From NCBI GenBank assembly GCA_046331095.1, contig JAXLRM010000004.1:558001-622000 (forward strand): DNA of 64,000 nt. Direction: 5' to 3'. Below, one piece after another: positions 6,900 to 15,498 of this stretch. Each line of letters begins with the position of its first letter. Positions within the stretch are counted from its first letter, which is position 1. The notes under the pieces are model-generated. The model saw only the letters and a program-made list of their open reading frames with translations. It was not told the origin of the DNA and did not search any database. The stretch is from JAIBAC01 sp046331095 (GTDB lineage Bacteria > Actinomycetota > Acidimicrobiia > UBA2766). The position numbers and the translations under genes were made by a program.

Positions 6900-8627
6900 A
6901 TGCCCACGTTCCGAGAAGCGATCGCCCGGCTCACGGCGGAGGGCGCCCCCTTCGAGATCGCGACCGAGACCGTCGGCGGGGTCGAGATGCAGGTGTACCG
7001 CAACCGCAGCGCGAACCTGCGCGACCTGTTCCTGGCGTCCGCGGGCTTCGGCGACCGTGTCGCGTACGTCCGAGGCGGCGAGCGGATGACCTACGCGGAC
7101 TTGCACGCCCGGGCGCGGGGCGTCGCTGCGGGGCTGGCCGCGTCGGGGGTCGGCCCGGGCGACCGTGTCGCCTTGTTGGCCGCCAACGCGCCCGACTGGC
7201 TCGTCACCTTCTGGGCGACGCTCCTGCTCGGTGCCGTGTCCGTGCCCCTGAACGCATGGTGGAAGACCGAGGAGCTCGCGTTCGTGATCGGGGACTGCGG
7301 TGCCCGCGTGGTCGTCTGCGACGCACGTCGCGGCACCCTCGTCGCAGGCCTCGACCACGAGATCGCCACGCTCGCGCGCGTCGTCCGTTTCGGCGACGAG
7401 TTCGAGGCCCTGGCCGCGACCTCCGTGGCGACCGGGCCTGACGCGCGGGTGCCGCGGATAGGCGAGGACGATGTCGCGGTGCTGCTCTACACGTCGGGCA
7501 CGACCGGAAAGCCCAAGGGTTCCATCCAGACCCACAGGTCGACGATCGCCAACTTCATGAACCTGTCGGTGCGCACGCTCGCGTCGACGATCTCCGCGGG
7601 CGACAAGGGCGGCAGCGACACGTCGAAGGCGTCGCCACGCGGTGTGGCGCAGACCGCGTGGCTCCTCGTCGTACCGCTGTTCCACGTCACCGGGCTCTTC
7701 ACGTGTGCGGTGCCTCAGATCGTGATCGGCGGCAAGATCGTGTTCATGCCCCCGGGCCGCTTCGATGCGGACGTCGCCATGGCTGCGATCGAGGACGAGG
7801 AGGTCACGATCCTGTCGGGGGTGCCGACGATCATGCAGCGCATCCTCGCGTCGCCGAACCTCGGCAGGTGGGACATGCGTACCGTCGCTCAGGTCTCCTA
7901 CGGCGGTGCACCTTCGCCCGCCGGACTACGGACCGAGCTCGCCCGGCAGCTCCCGTGGCTCTCCGGTGGTGGTCCGCTGACCGCGTACGGACTGACCGAG
8001 ACCGCCGGTGTCGTGTCGGTCAACTCCGGCGTGGACTACGAGGCCAAGCCGGACTCGGTCGGTCCGCCCGTCCCCACGGTCGAGGTACGCGTGGTCGGCC
8101 GCGGCGGCGACGACGTCGCGACCGGCGAGCGCGGTGAGATATGGGTCAAGGGGCCGATCGTCTCGCCGGGCTACTGGAACCGGCCCGAAGCCGACGCCGA
8201 AACCTTCACGGACGGCTGGCTCCATACCGGCGATGTCGGCAAGCTCGATGCCGACGGGTTCGTGTACGTGCTCGACCGGGCGAAGGACGTGATCATCCGC
8301 GGCGGTGAGAACGTCTACTGCGCCGAGGTCGAGGAAGTGCTGTCGCGCCACACCGGTGTCGTCGAGGCGGCCGTCGTCGGGGTTGCCGACACCGACCTCG
8401 GCGAGAAGGTGAAGGCGGTGGTCGTCCCCCGCCGAGGTGCACGCCTCGACGCCGACAGCGTTCGTGCCTTCTGTCGGGAACACCTCGCCGACTACAAGGT
8501 GCCCGAGATCGTCGAGGTGACCGCAGACCCCTTGCCGCGTAACCCGTCGGGCAAGGTTCTCAAGTCGGTCCTGCGCGGCCACGACCACGCATTCGTCGAC
8601 GACGATCCCGGCGACGCCGTCCTCTGA
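6900..8627 (+). CDS. Acyl-CoA synthetase (AMP-forming, ANL superfamily)
   Basis: 575 residues; activates a carboxylic acid with ATP to acyl-AMP and then acyl-CoA. It has the P-loop LLYTSGTTGKPKG, the A5 motif YGLTETAG, the A7 motif GWLHTGD, the hinge motif DRAKDVIIRGGENVY and the catalytic Lys in NPSGKVLK near the C-terminus. The substrate (medium/long-chain fatty acid or aromatic acid) cannot be read from sequence. An unusually long insert (about residues 233-256, Gly/Ser/Lys-rich) follows the P-loop domain. Good ribosome site GGGGGAG. It is divergent from fur and may be affected by the shared operator. Confidence 0.9.
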   Translation: MPTFREAIARLTAEGAPFEIATETVGGVEMQVYRNRSANLRDLFLASAGFGDRVAYVRGGERMTYADLHARARGVAAGLAASGVGPGDRVALLAANAPDWLVTFWATLLLGAVSVPLNAWWKTEELAFVIGDCGARVVVCDARRGTLVAGLDHEIATLARVVRFGDEFEALAATSVATGPDARVPRIGEDDVAVLLYTSGTTGKPKGSIQTHRSTIANFMNLSVRTLASTISAGDKGGSDTSKASPRGVAQTAWLLVVPLFHVTGLFTCAVPQIVIGGKIVFMPPGRFDADVAMAAIEDEEVTILSGVPTIMQRILASPNLGRWDMRTVAQVSYGGAPSPAGLRTELARQLPWLSGGGPLTAYGLTETAGVVSVNSGVDYEAKPDSVGPPVPTVEVRVVGRGGDDVATGERGEIWVKGPIVSPGYWNRPEADAETFTDGWLHTGDVGKLDADGFVYVLDRAKDVIIRGGENVYCAEVEEVLSRHTGVVEAAVVGVADTDLGEKVKAVVVPRRGARLDADSVRAFCREHLADYKVPEIVEVTADPLPRNPSGKVLKSVLRGHDHAFVDDDPGDAVL

Positions 8628-8644
8628 CGGCCCTACTCCGGAGT

Positions 8645-8816
8645 GACGTGGGGACGTGAGGTGGGTTGTGGACCCGTTTTACGTCCCCCCGTGGGGACGT
8701 GCCGGAGTGACGTGGGGACGTGAGGTGGGTTGTGGACCCGTTTTACGTCCCCACGTCGGGGGGGAGTGACGTGGGGACGTGAGGTGGGTTGTGGACCCGT
8801 CTTACGTCCCCACGTC
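8645..8816. repeat. Three tandem copies of a 49-bp palindromic element (family A)
   Basis: Copies start at 8645 (right arm altered), 8709 and 8768, spaced 64 and 59 bp. Each has outer arms GACGTGGGGACG / CGTCCCCACGTC and an inner hairpin GGGT-TGTGG-ACCC. A fourth copy is at 31245-31293. The region fills the gap between the convergent ligase and glnD genes, and the right arm of the last copy supplies the last residues and the stop codon of glnD. Confidence 0.95.
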
Positions 8817-11204
8817 GGGGCGGCGGGCCGTGCGGCGGGCGGCGAGGCGGGCGACGACGGCGACGGCGAGCGCACCGCCGTCGGACACCTTGGCGCCGTC
8901 GCGCCGCACGCTGAAGCTGTCGTGTGCCGTGCGGCCCTCGGTGGCGACCTTGGCGAAGTGCACGTCGAGACCCTCGTCGGTGAGCACCGCCGCGAGGTCC
9001 GACAGGAGCCCGACGCGGTCGGGCGCGTGGACCTCGACCACGGAGTACCAGTCCGACGCGTGGTCGTCGACCTCGACGACCACGTCGGAATCACCACCGG
9101 TCTCGCGGTCGTAACGGCCCGAGCGGTCGGCCAGACGACCTTCGAACTCGAGCTCGCCGGCAAGCGCGGCTTCGAGGTCGGCTGCGACGCGCACCCACTT
9201 GACGTCGGAAACGGCGTCGTCGTGGCTGTCGGCTACCGCCATCACGTCCAGGGCCGTTCCGTCGCCGGACGTGTACACATCGGCAGTCCGCACGCTGATC
9301 CCGTTGACGGCAAGCACACCCGCGAGGATCGCCAGCAGGCCCGGACGGTCGCGAGTGACGACCGACACAGTCTCACCCTCCGGTTCGATCACACCGAGAC
9401 GCCCTCCCGCCTCGAGACCGTCGAGCATTCGGACGTGCAGGGCGATCCGCTCCACCGGTTGCGCGAGCAGGTAGCGCCGCCCGAGTCCGTCGAGGCGCAT
9501 CTCGGCGGCGGCCCGCTTGGCCGTGTCGTCACCCGCAGCGGCGACGAGCGCGGCAGCCCGCTTGCGCGACAGGGTGTTCTCGACTTCGCGGCCGACGAGG
9601 TCGCCCACGTCGACGAATCCGGCGAGCTTGAGGTAGAGCTCGGCGAGCAGCTCGGCTTTCCACGGTGACCACGCGTTCGGGCCGGTCGCGCGCGCGTCCG
9701 CGATCGAGAGCAGGTAGAGGAGCCTGAGGCGCTGAGGATGACCGATGCGGGCGGCGAGTGCGAGCACGAGGGACTCGTCGTTGAGATCACGGCTCGTCGC
9801 GAACGCGCTCATCAGGAGATGACCCGACACCAGGAACGCGAGGACCTCCTCGACGTCGGCGCCGAACCCGATGCGTTCACACAGCCGGCGCACGAGCACG
9901 ACGCCCGAGCGCGAGTGATCGCCCAACGACCCCTTGCCGATGTCGTGCAGTAGCGCCGCCATGTGGAGCAGATCCGGACGCTCGAGCTCTGCGTACACGC
10001 CCGCGACGAGAGGATCGGGATCGTGCTCCATGGCACGGGCGCACTCGAGGGCTCGCCACCCGTGCGCGTCGACTGCCATCTCGTGCAGCGGGTTGTGCTG
10101 GGCCTTCGCGCGGGTACGTGCGAGCTCGGGCAGGTACCGGGTCCACAAGCCGGTGACGTCGAGGAACTCCCAACCCTCCCGCGGGGCATCGCGGAGGAAC
10201 GCTGTGAGCTCGTGGCGAGCGGCCGTGGTCCAGGCGACGTTGCCTGCCGCGCCACCGGTGCCTGCCCACATCATCGTGAGCGGCCCGGGCGCGACCACGG
10301 ACGCGAGGCGGGCGGCCGACAGGGCAGCGGCGGGGTCGGCCGCGGGCGCCGCCCGCCCCGTCCTCTCGAGATGGTCGCCGATGATCTCGAAGCCTGCCGG
10401 AGGCCGGATCTTGCGTGGTGGTGCCAGTACCGCGAGGGCGTGGCGGCCGAGGCGACCACCGATGCCGCGGCACGCGACGTAGATCTCGCGCATGAGCGTG
10501 TCGCGGGGATCGTCGCCCGTGCACCCCAGGGCGCCGGCGACACCTTCGATGCGCTCGCGCAGGAGGCGGTCGTCGCGTTTGCCGGCCAGTTCGTGGATCG
10601 CCGACCGCAGCGCGAGGAGGAGATCGAGCTCCTCCTCGAGGTCGACCTGCGCCTCGAGCCAGCGCAAGGTCTGGAGGTCGCGCAGGCCCCCGCGGCCCTC
10701 CTTGACGTGCGGCTCGGCGGCGCTGCCGCAATCACCGTAGCGGGCGTGCCGTTCGGCGAGACCCTGCATCAGTGCGCGTTCGAGGGCGCCCCTGCGGCGG
10801 GACCGGCGGCGGTCGAGCTCGGCGGAGAGGTCCGCGGGCAGCGAGGCGTCGCCGGCGACGAGGCGCGTGTCGTACAGGGTGGTGGCGATCACGGGGTCGC
10901 CGCGTCCCGCCTGGACGCACTCCTTGACCGTCCGCACCGCGTAGCCGAGTTCCAAGCCCAGGTCCCAGAGTGGGTACAAGACGCTGCGGGTCACGTCCTC
11001 GATCGCGGTGTTTGCGCGCAGGCCGTGGAGCAGGAGGATGTCGACGTCGGAGTGGGGCGTGAGCTCGCGGCGTCCGTAGCTGCCGACTGCGCACAGGGCG
11101 ACGCCGGTGGTCGCCGCCAGGGCGGGGCCGACGGTGGCACGGAGCGATTCGTCGACCACGGCCGTGCGCTTGCGCGCGGCCTCAGCGCCTCCCCATCTGG
11201 TCAC
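8802..11204 (-). CDS. glnD: [Protein-PII] uridylyltransferase / uridylyl-removing enzyme
   Basis: 800 residues, normal length. Senses glutamine and modifies PII. Nucleotidyltransferase motif GSYGRRE (41-47) with DVD (53-55), then the HD hydrolase domain LLHDIGKGSLGDHS, then two ACT domains at the C-terminus (RDRPGLLAILAGVLAVNGI and APDRVGLLSDLAAVLTDEG). The GTG start at 11204 fits a TACGGT -10 box six bases upstream; upstream codons in frame are Arg/Pro-rich and overlap the divergent gene. The last four residues (DVGT) and TAA come from a palindromic repeat. amt and glnB are not present; in mycobacteria and Streptomyces glnD sits with them between ftsY and ffh. Confidence 0.93.
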   Translation of the reverse strand: MTRWGGAEAARKRTAVVDESLRATVGPALAATTGVALCAVGSYGRRELTPHSDVDILLLHGLRANTAIEDVTRSVLYPLWDLGLELGYAVRTVKECVQAGRGDPVIATTLYDTRLVAGDASLPADLSAELDRRRSRRRGALERALMQGLAERHARYGDCGSAAEPHVKEGRGGLRDLQTLRWLEAQVDLEEELDLLLALRSAIHELAGKRDDRLLRERIEGVAGALGCTGDDPRDTLMREIYVACRGIGGRLGRHALAVLAPPRKIRPPAGFEIIGDHLERTGRAAPAADPAAALSAARLASVVAPGPLTMMWAGTGGAAGNVAWTTAARHELTAFLRDAPREGWEFLDVTGLWTRYLPELARTRAKAQHNPLHEMAVDAHGWRALECARAMEHDPDPLVAGVYAELERPDLLHMAALLHDIGKGSLGDHSRSGVVLVRRLCERIGFGADVEEVLAFLVSGHLLMSAFATSRDLNDESLVLALAARIGHPQRLRLLYLLSIADARATGPNAWSPWKAELLAELYLKLAGFVDVGDLVGREVENTLSRKRAAALVAAAGDDTAKRAAAEMRLDGLGRRYLLAQPVERIALHVRMLDGLEAGGRLGVIEPEGETVSVVTRDRPGLLAILAGVLAVNGISVRTADVYTSGDGTALDVMAVADSHDDAVSDVKWVRVAADLEAALAGELEFEGRLADRSGRYDRETGGDSDVVVEVDDHASDWYSVVEVHAPDRVGLLSDLAAVLTDEGLDVHFAKVATEGRTAHDSFSVRRDGAKVSDGGALAVAVVARLAARRTARRPDVGT

Positions 11205-11210
11205 CGGGCC

Positions 11211-11216
11211 ACCGTA
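11211..11216 (-). promoter_or_regulatory. -10 box TACGGT of glnD
   Basis: Minus-strand TACGGT ends six bases before the GTG at 11204, with no Shine-Dalgarno. Leaderless start predicted. Confidence 0.45.
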
Positions 11217-11238
11217 CCCGCGCGAATATTGCGAGATC

Positions 11239-11823
11239 GTGAACATCCGGATCGCAGCCACCGCCCTGGGTGCTGCCGGTGCCGCGGCCATCGTCGTGGC
11301 CGTACTGCGCTCGTGGGCGGCGATGCGCCGCATCGATTCCACCGGTCCCGTCCCGTCGGAGGCCGGGGACTCCGTGCACTCTCCCGATCTGCTGCCCCTC
11401 GCCGGTCTCGAGGCGGTGATCGTGGCGCTCGGTCTCTCGGCTGGGTGGGCGTGGGCATGCCTGCTCGGCGCCCTCGGCGTCCTCGCCCTCGTCCGGTTCG
11501 CGCGGCGGACCCGTGTGGTGGTCACACGATCCGAGGTGGTGTTCGGGACGGGCGCCGGTTCCGCATCCCTGGACTTCGGCGCCCTCGGCGCGCTCGTACC
11601 CGCGCCCCGCAACGGGTCGTTGCGCAGCTACGGGACGCTCGGTTTCGCCGACACGGCGGGTCGGTGGGTCGGGGTCGTGCGCCCCGCGGCGCTGCGGCGA
11701 CCTGCGGTGATGGTGGCCACTGTGGTGGAACGCAGCGGCATGGTCCGCCACGACGGTGAGGACGGGTGGCGGGCGCCGGGAGCGAGCATGCCCACCGCGC
11801 GCCTCCCCTACTTCTCGCGCTGA
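11239..11823 (+). CDS. Hypothetical two-span membrane protein
   Basis: 194 residues, not recognised. Two hydrophobic segments (about 4-25 and 52-80, the second long enough to be a tight pair), followed by a beta-rich cytoplasmic-looking part with VVVTRSEVVFGTGAG and GTLGFADTAGRWVGVVRPAALR. The layout recalls PH-like membrane proteins, but no motif secures this. GTG start with AATATT eight bases upstream as a possible -10; divergent from glnD with a 34-base gap. Real-gene status rests on the open frame, C/G-ending codons and the tight spacing to the next gene. Confidence 0.6.
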   Translation: MNIRIAATALGAAGAAAIVVAVLRSWAAMRRIDSTGPVPSEAGDSVHSPDLLPLAGLEAVIVALGLSAGWAWACLLGALGVLALVRFARRTRVVVTRSEVVFGTGAGSASLDFGALGALVPAPRNGSLRSYGTLGFADTAGRWVGVVRPAALRRPAVMVATVVERSGMVRHDGEDGWRAPGASMPTARLPYFSR

Positions 11824-11843
11824 CCTGCTAGACCTCGGCGGCG

Positions 11844-12245
11844 ATGTTGCGGATTCACCAGACGGTCGCGTGGTTCGTGGTGTGCGCAAACGCCCTGGTC
11901 GGGATCTGGGCGATTGCCGCACACTGGTTCCAGCGACTCGTGGTCCCGGCGCTGTGGTGGTGCATCGGCATCGCCTACGGAGCCGTCGGCGTGCAGGTCC
12001 TGTTGGGCATCTACTTGGTGACCGCGGGCGGCTACCGCATCGCGGGCTCCGACGCAGGGCCCGTAGGGGTAGCGGCGTTCCACGTCTTCTACGGTGTGAT
12101 CGCCGTGATCGCCGTCGCGATCGCGTGGATGTACAGCAGGTCGAGCGAATGGGTGTCGGAGAACCGCGAGCTCTTCTTCGGCCTCTTCAGCTTGTTCGTC
12201 ATGGGACTCGCGATCCGGGCGATGATCACCGTCAACGCTGTGTGA
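11844..12245 (+). CDS. Hypothetical four-span membrane protein
   Basis: 133 residues with four hydrophobic segments (about 8-28, 31-58, 72-94 and 105-125) and short loops. Ends a few bases before D-Ala-D-Ala ligase. I do not recognise a family; no catalytic or binding motif is visible. ATG 11844 lies nine bases after a TAGACC that could be a -10 box, so a short or absent leader is likely. It appears to form an operon with ddl and the RmlD-like gene. Confidence 0.65.
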   Translation: MLRIHQTVAWFVVCANALVGIWAIAAHWFQRLVVPALWWCIGIAYGAVGVQVLLGIYLVTAGGYRIAGSDAGPVGVAAFHVFYGVIAVIAVAIAWMYSRSSEWVSENRELFFGLFSLFVMGLAIRAMITVNAV

Positions 12246-12252
12246 GGGACAT

Positions 12253-13395
12253 GTGAGCGAAACGGCACCGCGTCGCCGGATCGGGGTCCTCTACGGCGGT
12301 CGCTCGGCCGAGCACGACGTGTCGTGCGCGTCGGGCCTGTCGGTCCTGCGCGCGATCGACGAGTCCCGCTTCGAGGCGGTCGCGGTCGGGATGACCCGCG
12401 AGGGACGCTTCGTCGTGCCGCCGCTGCCGGAGGTGGCCGCCGCCGTGGGAGGCGCTGCCGCTGCGGGGGCGAACGCGATCGCGGACCACATCGACGCCCG
12501 CGGCGCCGAGGTCCGCTTTGCCTCTGCAAGGGAGCCGGGCAGGGTCGACGTGGTCGACGCCACGAGCGGCGCGGTGGTCACGACACTCGACGTCGTGTTC
12601 CCGGTCCTGCACGGACCCTTCGGGGAGGACGGCACGATCCAGGGGATGTTCGAGGTGCTCGGCGTCCCCTACGTCGGGTCGGGCGTGCTCGGATCCGCCG
12701 TCGGCATGGACAAGGTCGCGATGAAGCGGGCGCTGCGTGCCGAGGGGCTGCCGGTCGGGCCGTACAGATGGTTCCACGAGGCCGCCTGGCGCGCGACGCC
12801 GGGTCTCGGGGCGCAGGTCATGGACGAGCTCGGGGCTGTCGTGTTCGTGAAGCCCGCCAACCTGGGCTCGTCGATCGGGATCACGCGCGTGGACGACCCC
12901 GGCGACATCGACACCGCCGTCGAGGCCGCCTTCGCGTTCGACGACTGCGTCGTGGTCGAGGCGTCCCTGTCGGGGCGCGAGGTCGAGTGCGGCATCCTCG
13001 GGGGGCGCGTGCCCGCCGCCTCGCGGCCCGGCGAGATCGTCGTCGCGGGCGGCTGGTACGACTACTCGGCCAAGTACCTCGACGCTGCCGCGGCGCAGTT
13101 GCACGTGCCCGCGGACCTCCCGCCCGACTGGGAGCAGCGCGTCCGCGACCTCGCGGTCGCGGCGTTCGTCGCGGTCGGGTGCTGGGGCCTCGCACGCGTC
13201 GACTTCTTCTGCGACCCACCGGCCGGCGCCGTGTGGGTCAACGAGGTCAACACGATGCCGGGCTTCACCTCGATCTCGATGTACTCGAAGATGTGGGCGG
13301 CGACCGGGCGCGACTACGCGTCGCTGGTCGCGGAGCTCATCGAGCTCGCGTTCGAGCGGCACCGGCTCCTGGTGCGCCGGAGCTCCACGCCTTGA
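12253..13395 (+). CDS. ddl: D-alanine--D-alanine ligase
   Basis: 380 residues; joins two D-Ala with ATP for peptidoglycan precursor synthesis. N-terminal signature GVLYGGRSAEHDVSCASG, then HGPFGEDGTIQG and the ATP-grasp core (VFVKPANLGSSIGITRV, VECGIL, DFFCDPPAG, VNEVNTMPGFTSISMY). The NxNTxPG segment binds magnesium. Tyr in the active-site loop (YDYSAKYLDAAAAQ) is the residue associated with D-Ala rather than D-lactate products, so a normal ligase is expected. GTG start seven bases after the preceding stop; the 3' end overlaps the RmlD-like gene in TTGA. Confidence 0.94.
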   Translation: MSETAPRRRIGVLYGGRSAEHDVSCASGLSVLRAIDESRFEAVAVGMTREGRFVVPPLPEVAAAVGGAAAAGANAIADHIDARGAEVRFASAREPGRVDVVDATSGAVVTTLDVVFPVLHGPFGEDGTIQGMFEVLGVPYVGSGVLGSAVGMDKVAMKRALRAEGLPVGPYRWFHEAAWRATPGLGAQVMDELGAVVFVKPANLGSSIGITRVDDPGDIDTAVEAAFAFDDCVVVEASLSGREVECGILGGRVPAASRPGEIVVAGGWYDYSAKYLDAAAAQLHVPADLPPDWEQRVRDLAVAAFVAVGCWGLARVDFFCDPPAGAVWVNEVNTMPGFTSISMYSKMWAATGRDYASLVAELIELAFERHRLLVRRSSTP

Positions 13396-14216
13396 GGGTC
13401 CTGCTGACCGGTGCCGGCGGCCTCGTGGGGCGCGCCTGCCAGAGGGCCTTCGCGGCCGACGACGTCTGGGCCGCCACCCACACCGAGCTCGACGTCACCG
13501 ATCGGGTGGCCGTCGAGTCCGCCGTCGCAGGCTTCCGTCCCGACGCCGTGGTCAACGCCGCCGCTGTCGCCCACGTCGACGCCTGCGACGCCGAGCCGGA
13601 CCGTGCCTTCGCCGTGAACGCCGTCGCGCCGGGGCTGCTGGCGCTGGCCGCAGCGCGTGCCGGCGCGGTCATGTGCCACCTGTCGACGGACTACGTCTTC
13701 GGGGGCGTGGCGGGCGGGGTGGCCGGTCCGCCTTACGACGAGTGGTCGCCGGTGGCGCCGGTGCAGACCTACGGGCGCACCAAGACCGGCGGTGAGGCCG
13801 CCGTGCGGATGGCGACCACGGCGCACGTCATCGCGAGGACGTCGTGGGTGTTCACCGCCGACGGCGGCATGGCAGCGCGGATCCTCGACCAGTACGGACG
13901 CGACGGCGAGGTGCGCGCCTTCGGGGACCAGTGGAACGCCGCCACCTGCGGCGACGAGCTCGCCGCGACGCTGCGGCGCCTGCTCCTCTCGGGACGCTTC
14001 GGCACCTTCCACGTCTGCGGGCACGGGCGCACGACACGGGCGGGCCTGTCGCGTGCGGTCCTCGAAGCCAACGGGATCGATCCCGTCGCGGTCGTCGAGG
14101 TCCCGATGGCCTCGGTTCCCGGACTCAGCCCCCGGCCCACCGACACGACCATGGAGCCCCGCGCCTTGCGCCTCGCCGGCATCGTCGGCCCCGGCCCCTG
14201 GCGCGACGCGCTCTGA
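13392..14216 (+). CDS. rmlD: dTDP-4-dehydrorhamnose reductase (RmlD-like)
   Basis: 274 residues, slightly short for RmlD (about 290-300). NAD(P)-binding motif TGAGGLVGR at the N-terminus, VNAAAVAHVDACDAEPDRAF and LSTDYVFGG in the RmlD pattern, catalytic YGRTK (Tyr-x-x-x-Lys), and the substrate-loop equivalent RTSWVF. It would reduce dTDP-4-keto-L-rhamnose to dTDP-L-rhamnose for cell-wall glycan. TTG start inside the TTGA overlap with ddl; no other start codon precedes the Rossmann motif. No rmlA/B/C is in the window, so a related sugar reductase remains possible. Confidence 0.82.
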   Translation: MRVLLTGAGGLVGRACQRAFAADDVWAATHTELDVTDRVAVESAVAGFRPDAVVNAAAVAHVDACDAEPDRAFAVNAVAPGLLALAAARAGAVMCHLSTDYVFGGVAGGVAGPPYDEWSPVAPVQTYGRTKTGGEAAVRMATTAHVIARTSWVFTADGGMAARILDQYGRDGEVRAFGDQWNAATCGDELAATLRRLLLSGRFGTFHVCGHGRTTRAGLSRAVLEANGIDPVAVVEVPMASVPGLSPRPTDTTMEPRALRLAGIVGPGPWRDAL

Positions 14217-14224
14217 GGCGGAGC

Positions 14225-14389
14225 ATCCAAGCCCCGGCGCCGCTGGGAGCCCCCCCGTTGAAAGTGGTCCCCGGTTGGAGAACGATCCGGCCACCTGGGC
14301 GACTTTGGAGAACAGGAGCGCGCTATTCCGTCGCTCTGGTTCTCCAACCCCCAGGGTTTGGCCGGATCCTTATCCAAGCCCCGGCGCCG
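14225..14389. repeat. Intergenic element: 18-bp direct repeats around interlocked inverted repeats
   Basis: ATCCAAGCCCCGGCGCCG occurs exactly at 14225-14242 and 14372-14389. Between them, 14273-14283 pairs with 14339-14349, and 14284-14292 pairs with 14360-14368, in A-B-A'-B' order; a second partial A arm is at 14305-14313. It fills the gap between convergent genes. Confidence 0.85.
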
Positions 14390-14410
14390 CCGGTCGAGGG
14401 GGCTCCGACC

Positions 14411-14644
14411 TCAGAGGCGGACGATGGGACAGGTCAGGGTCCGCGTGATCCCGTCGACGGTCTGGATCTTGGCGACCACGAGCTTGCCGAGGTTGTCCAT
14501 CGTGTCGGCCTCTGCCTTGACGATCACGTCGTAGGGGCCGGTTACGTCCTCGGCGGAGAGCACCCCGGGCAACGAGGCGACCACCTCCGAGACCCGGCCC
14601 GCCTTGCCGACTTCGGACTGGATGAGCACGTACGCCTGGACCAC
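14411..14644 (-). CDS. Stand-alone Lrp/AsnC RAM-domain protein
   Basis: 77 residues: a single ACT-like RAM domain (amino-acid sensing module of Lrp/AsnC) with no DNA-binding part. The sequence from VVQAYVLIQ through PGVLSAEDVTGPYDVIVKA to VDGITRTLTCPIV is typical of actinobacterial stand-alone forms of 75-80 residues. These form oligomers that bind amino acids and may modulate full-length Lrp proteins. GTG start with a GGGGG ribosome site (14650-14654 region on the minus strand); the longer open frame upstream lacks Lrp helix-turn-helix character and is not used. Confidence 0.88.
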   Translation of the reverse strand: MVQAYVLIQSEVGKAGRVSEVVASLPGVLSAEDVTGPYDVIVKAEADTMDNLGKLVVAKIQTVDGITRTLTCPIVRL

Positions 14645-14779
14645 GGTGTCCCCCAGGATCTTGCGGGCAGCAGGCCTGCGTCCCAAGGTACTCCCGGCCA
14701 CGGCCGTGGGGCACTGCAACACATCCGGCGTAGCGCCGTTGTCGGTCGTGGAGATCGATCGAGAGCTTGGGAGACGGCT

Positions 14780-15467
14780 GTGACCTGTCCGAACTGCGGT
14801 GCCCAGGCGGCACCTGGTGCCACGTTCTGCACGAGTTGTGGGGCTCAACTCGCATGGTCTGCCGGGTCTCAGTCGGCACCGCCGCCGCAGTCGGCAGCCC
14901 CGCTGCAGTCGACAGGACCGCAGGCGTACGCACCGGCGCCCAACGGGCCTGGCGTGCGCCCGGTGCCGGCGGTCAAGAAGCCACCCAGTCCCGTGCGTCG
15001 CTTCGTGATCGCGGGGGTGGCACTCGTCCTGTGCCTTCTCGGGTTGTTCCTGCCCATGGGTTCCAAGGGCAGCGGGTACATGAAGTTCACGTGCCCGTCG
15101 GGTGTGAAGTTCGCCCAGGTGGCCGGCGATGTGGTCAGTGGGGAACCAAGATCGGGGCCAGGGGCAACGACATCACATCTGGCGTCGGCGGCATGGCCGA
15201 GGGTGCCCGCAGTCTGCCGTTGCCCTCGGCGTCGGCGTCGTGGCCGGGATCGTGGCGATCGCGTTCGCGATCGCCGGTCTTGTCGCGCTGGGTCGCTCGG
15301 GGTCGCGGCCGAGTCAACCGGGGGGAGCCTGGATGCCTGCCCGAGGGCCGGCACCGCCCGGCGGCCAGCCTGCCAACGCGGGTCAGGTCCCCGTGCCTCG
15401 GCCTCCCCCGTCACCAGCCATGGGGACCACGCCCGCGGGACTGCCGGTCCGACCACCCCCCGGCTGA
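14780..15467 (+). pseudogene. Zinc-ribbon membrane protein, disrupted by two apparent frameshifts
   Basis: GTG start after GGGAGA. The first frame encodes a zinc ribbon (CPNCGAQAAPGATFCTSCG), a Pro/Gln/Ala linker and a membrane segment (FVIAGVALVLCLLGLFLPMG). Around 15145 the sensible reading passes to a second frame (GTKIGARGNDITSG), and around 15215 to a third, which carries another membrane segment (LGVGVVAGIVAIAFAIAGL) and a Pro-rich tail ending at 15467. Each shift equals loss of one base. The whole would be a two-span zinc-ribbon protein of about 230 residues. Either a true pseudogene or two assembly errors. Function unknown. Confidence 0.6.
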
Positions 15468-15498
15468 GGACCGGACCGAACCGCTCCAGCTGCTCGCG

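Noticed and set aside
8645..8816. Possible CRISPR array
   Set aside because: Only three copies with almost no unique spacer, strong internal palindrome, a fourth copy dispersed 22 kb away and no cas genes.
14645..14848. Longer RAM-domain protein with an N-terminal DNA-binding part
   Set aside because: The upstream frame has no helix-turn-helix and overlaps the start of the divergent zinc-ribbon gene; GTG 14644 has a good ribosome site.
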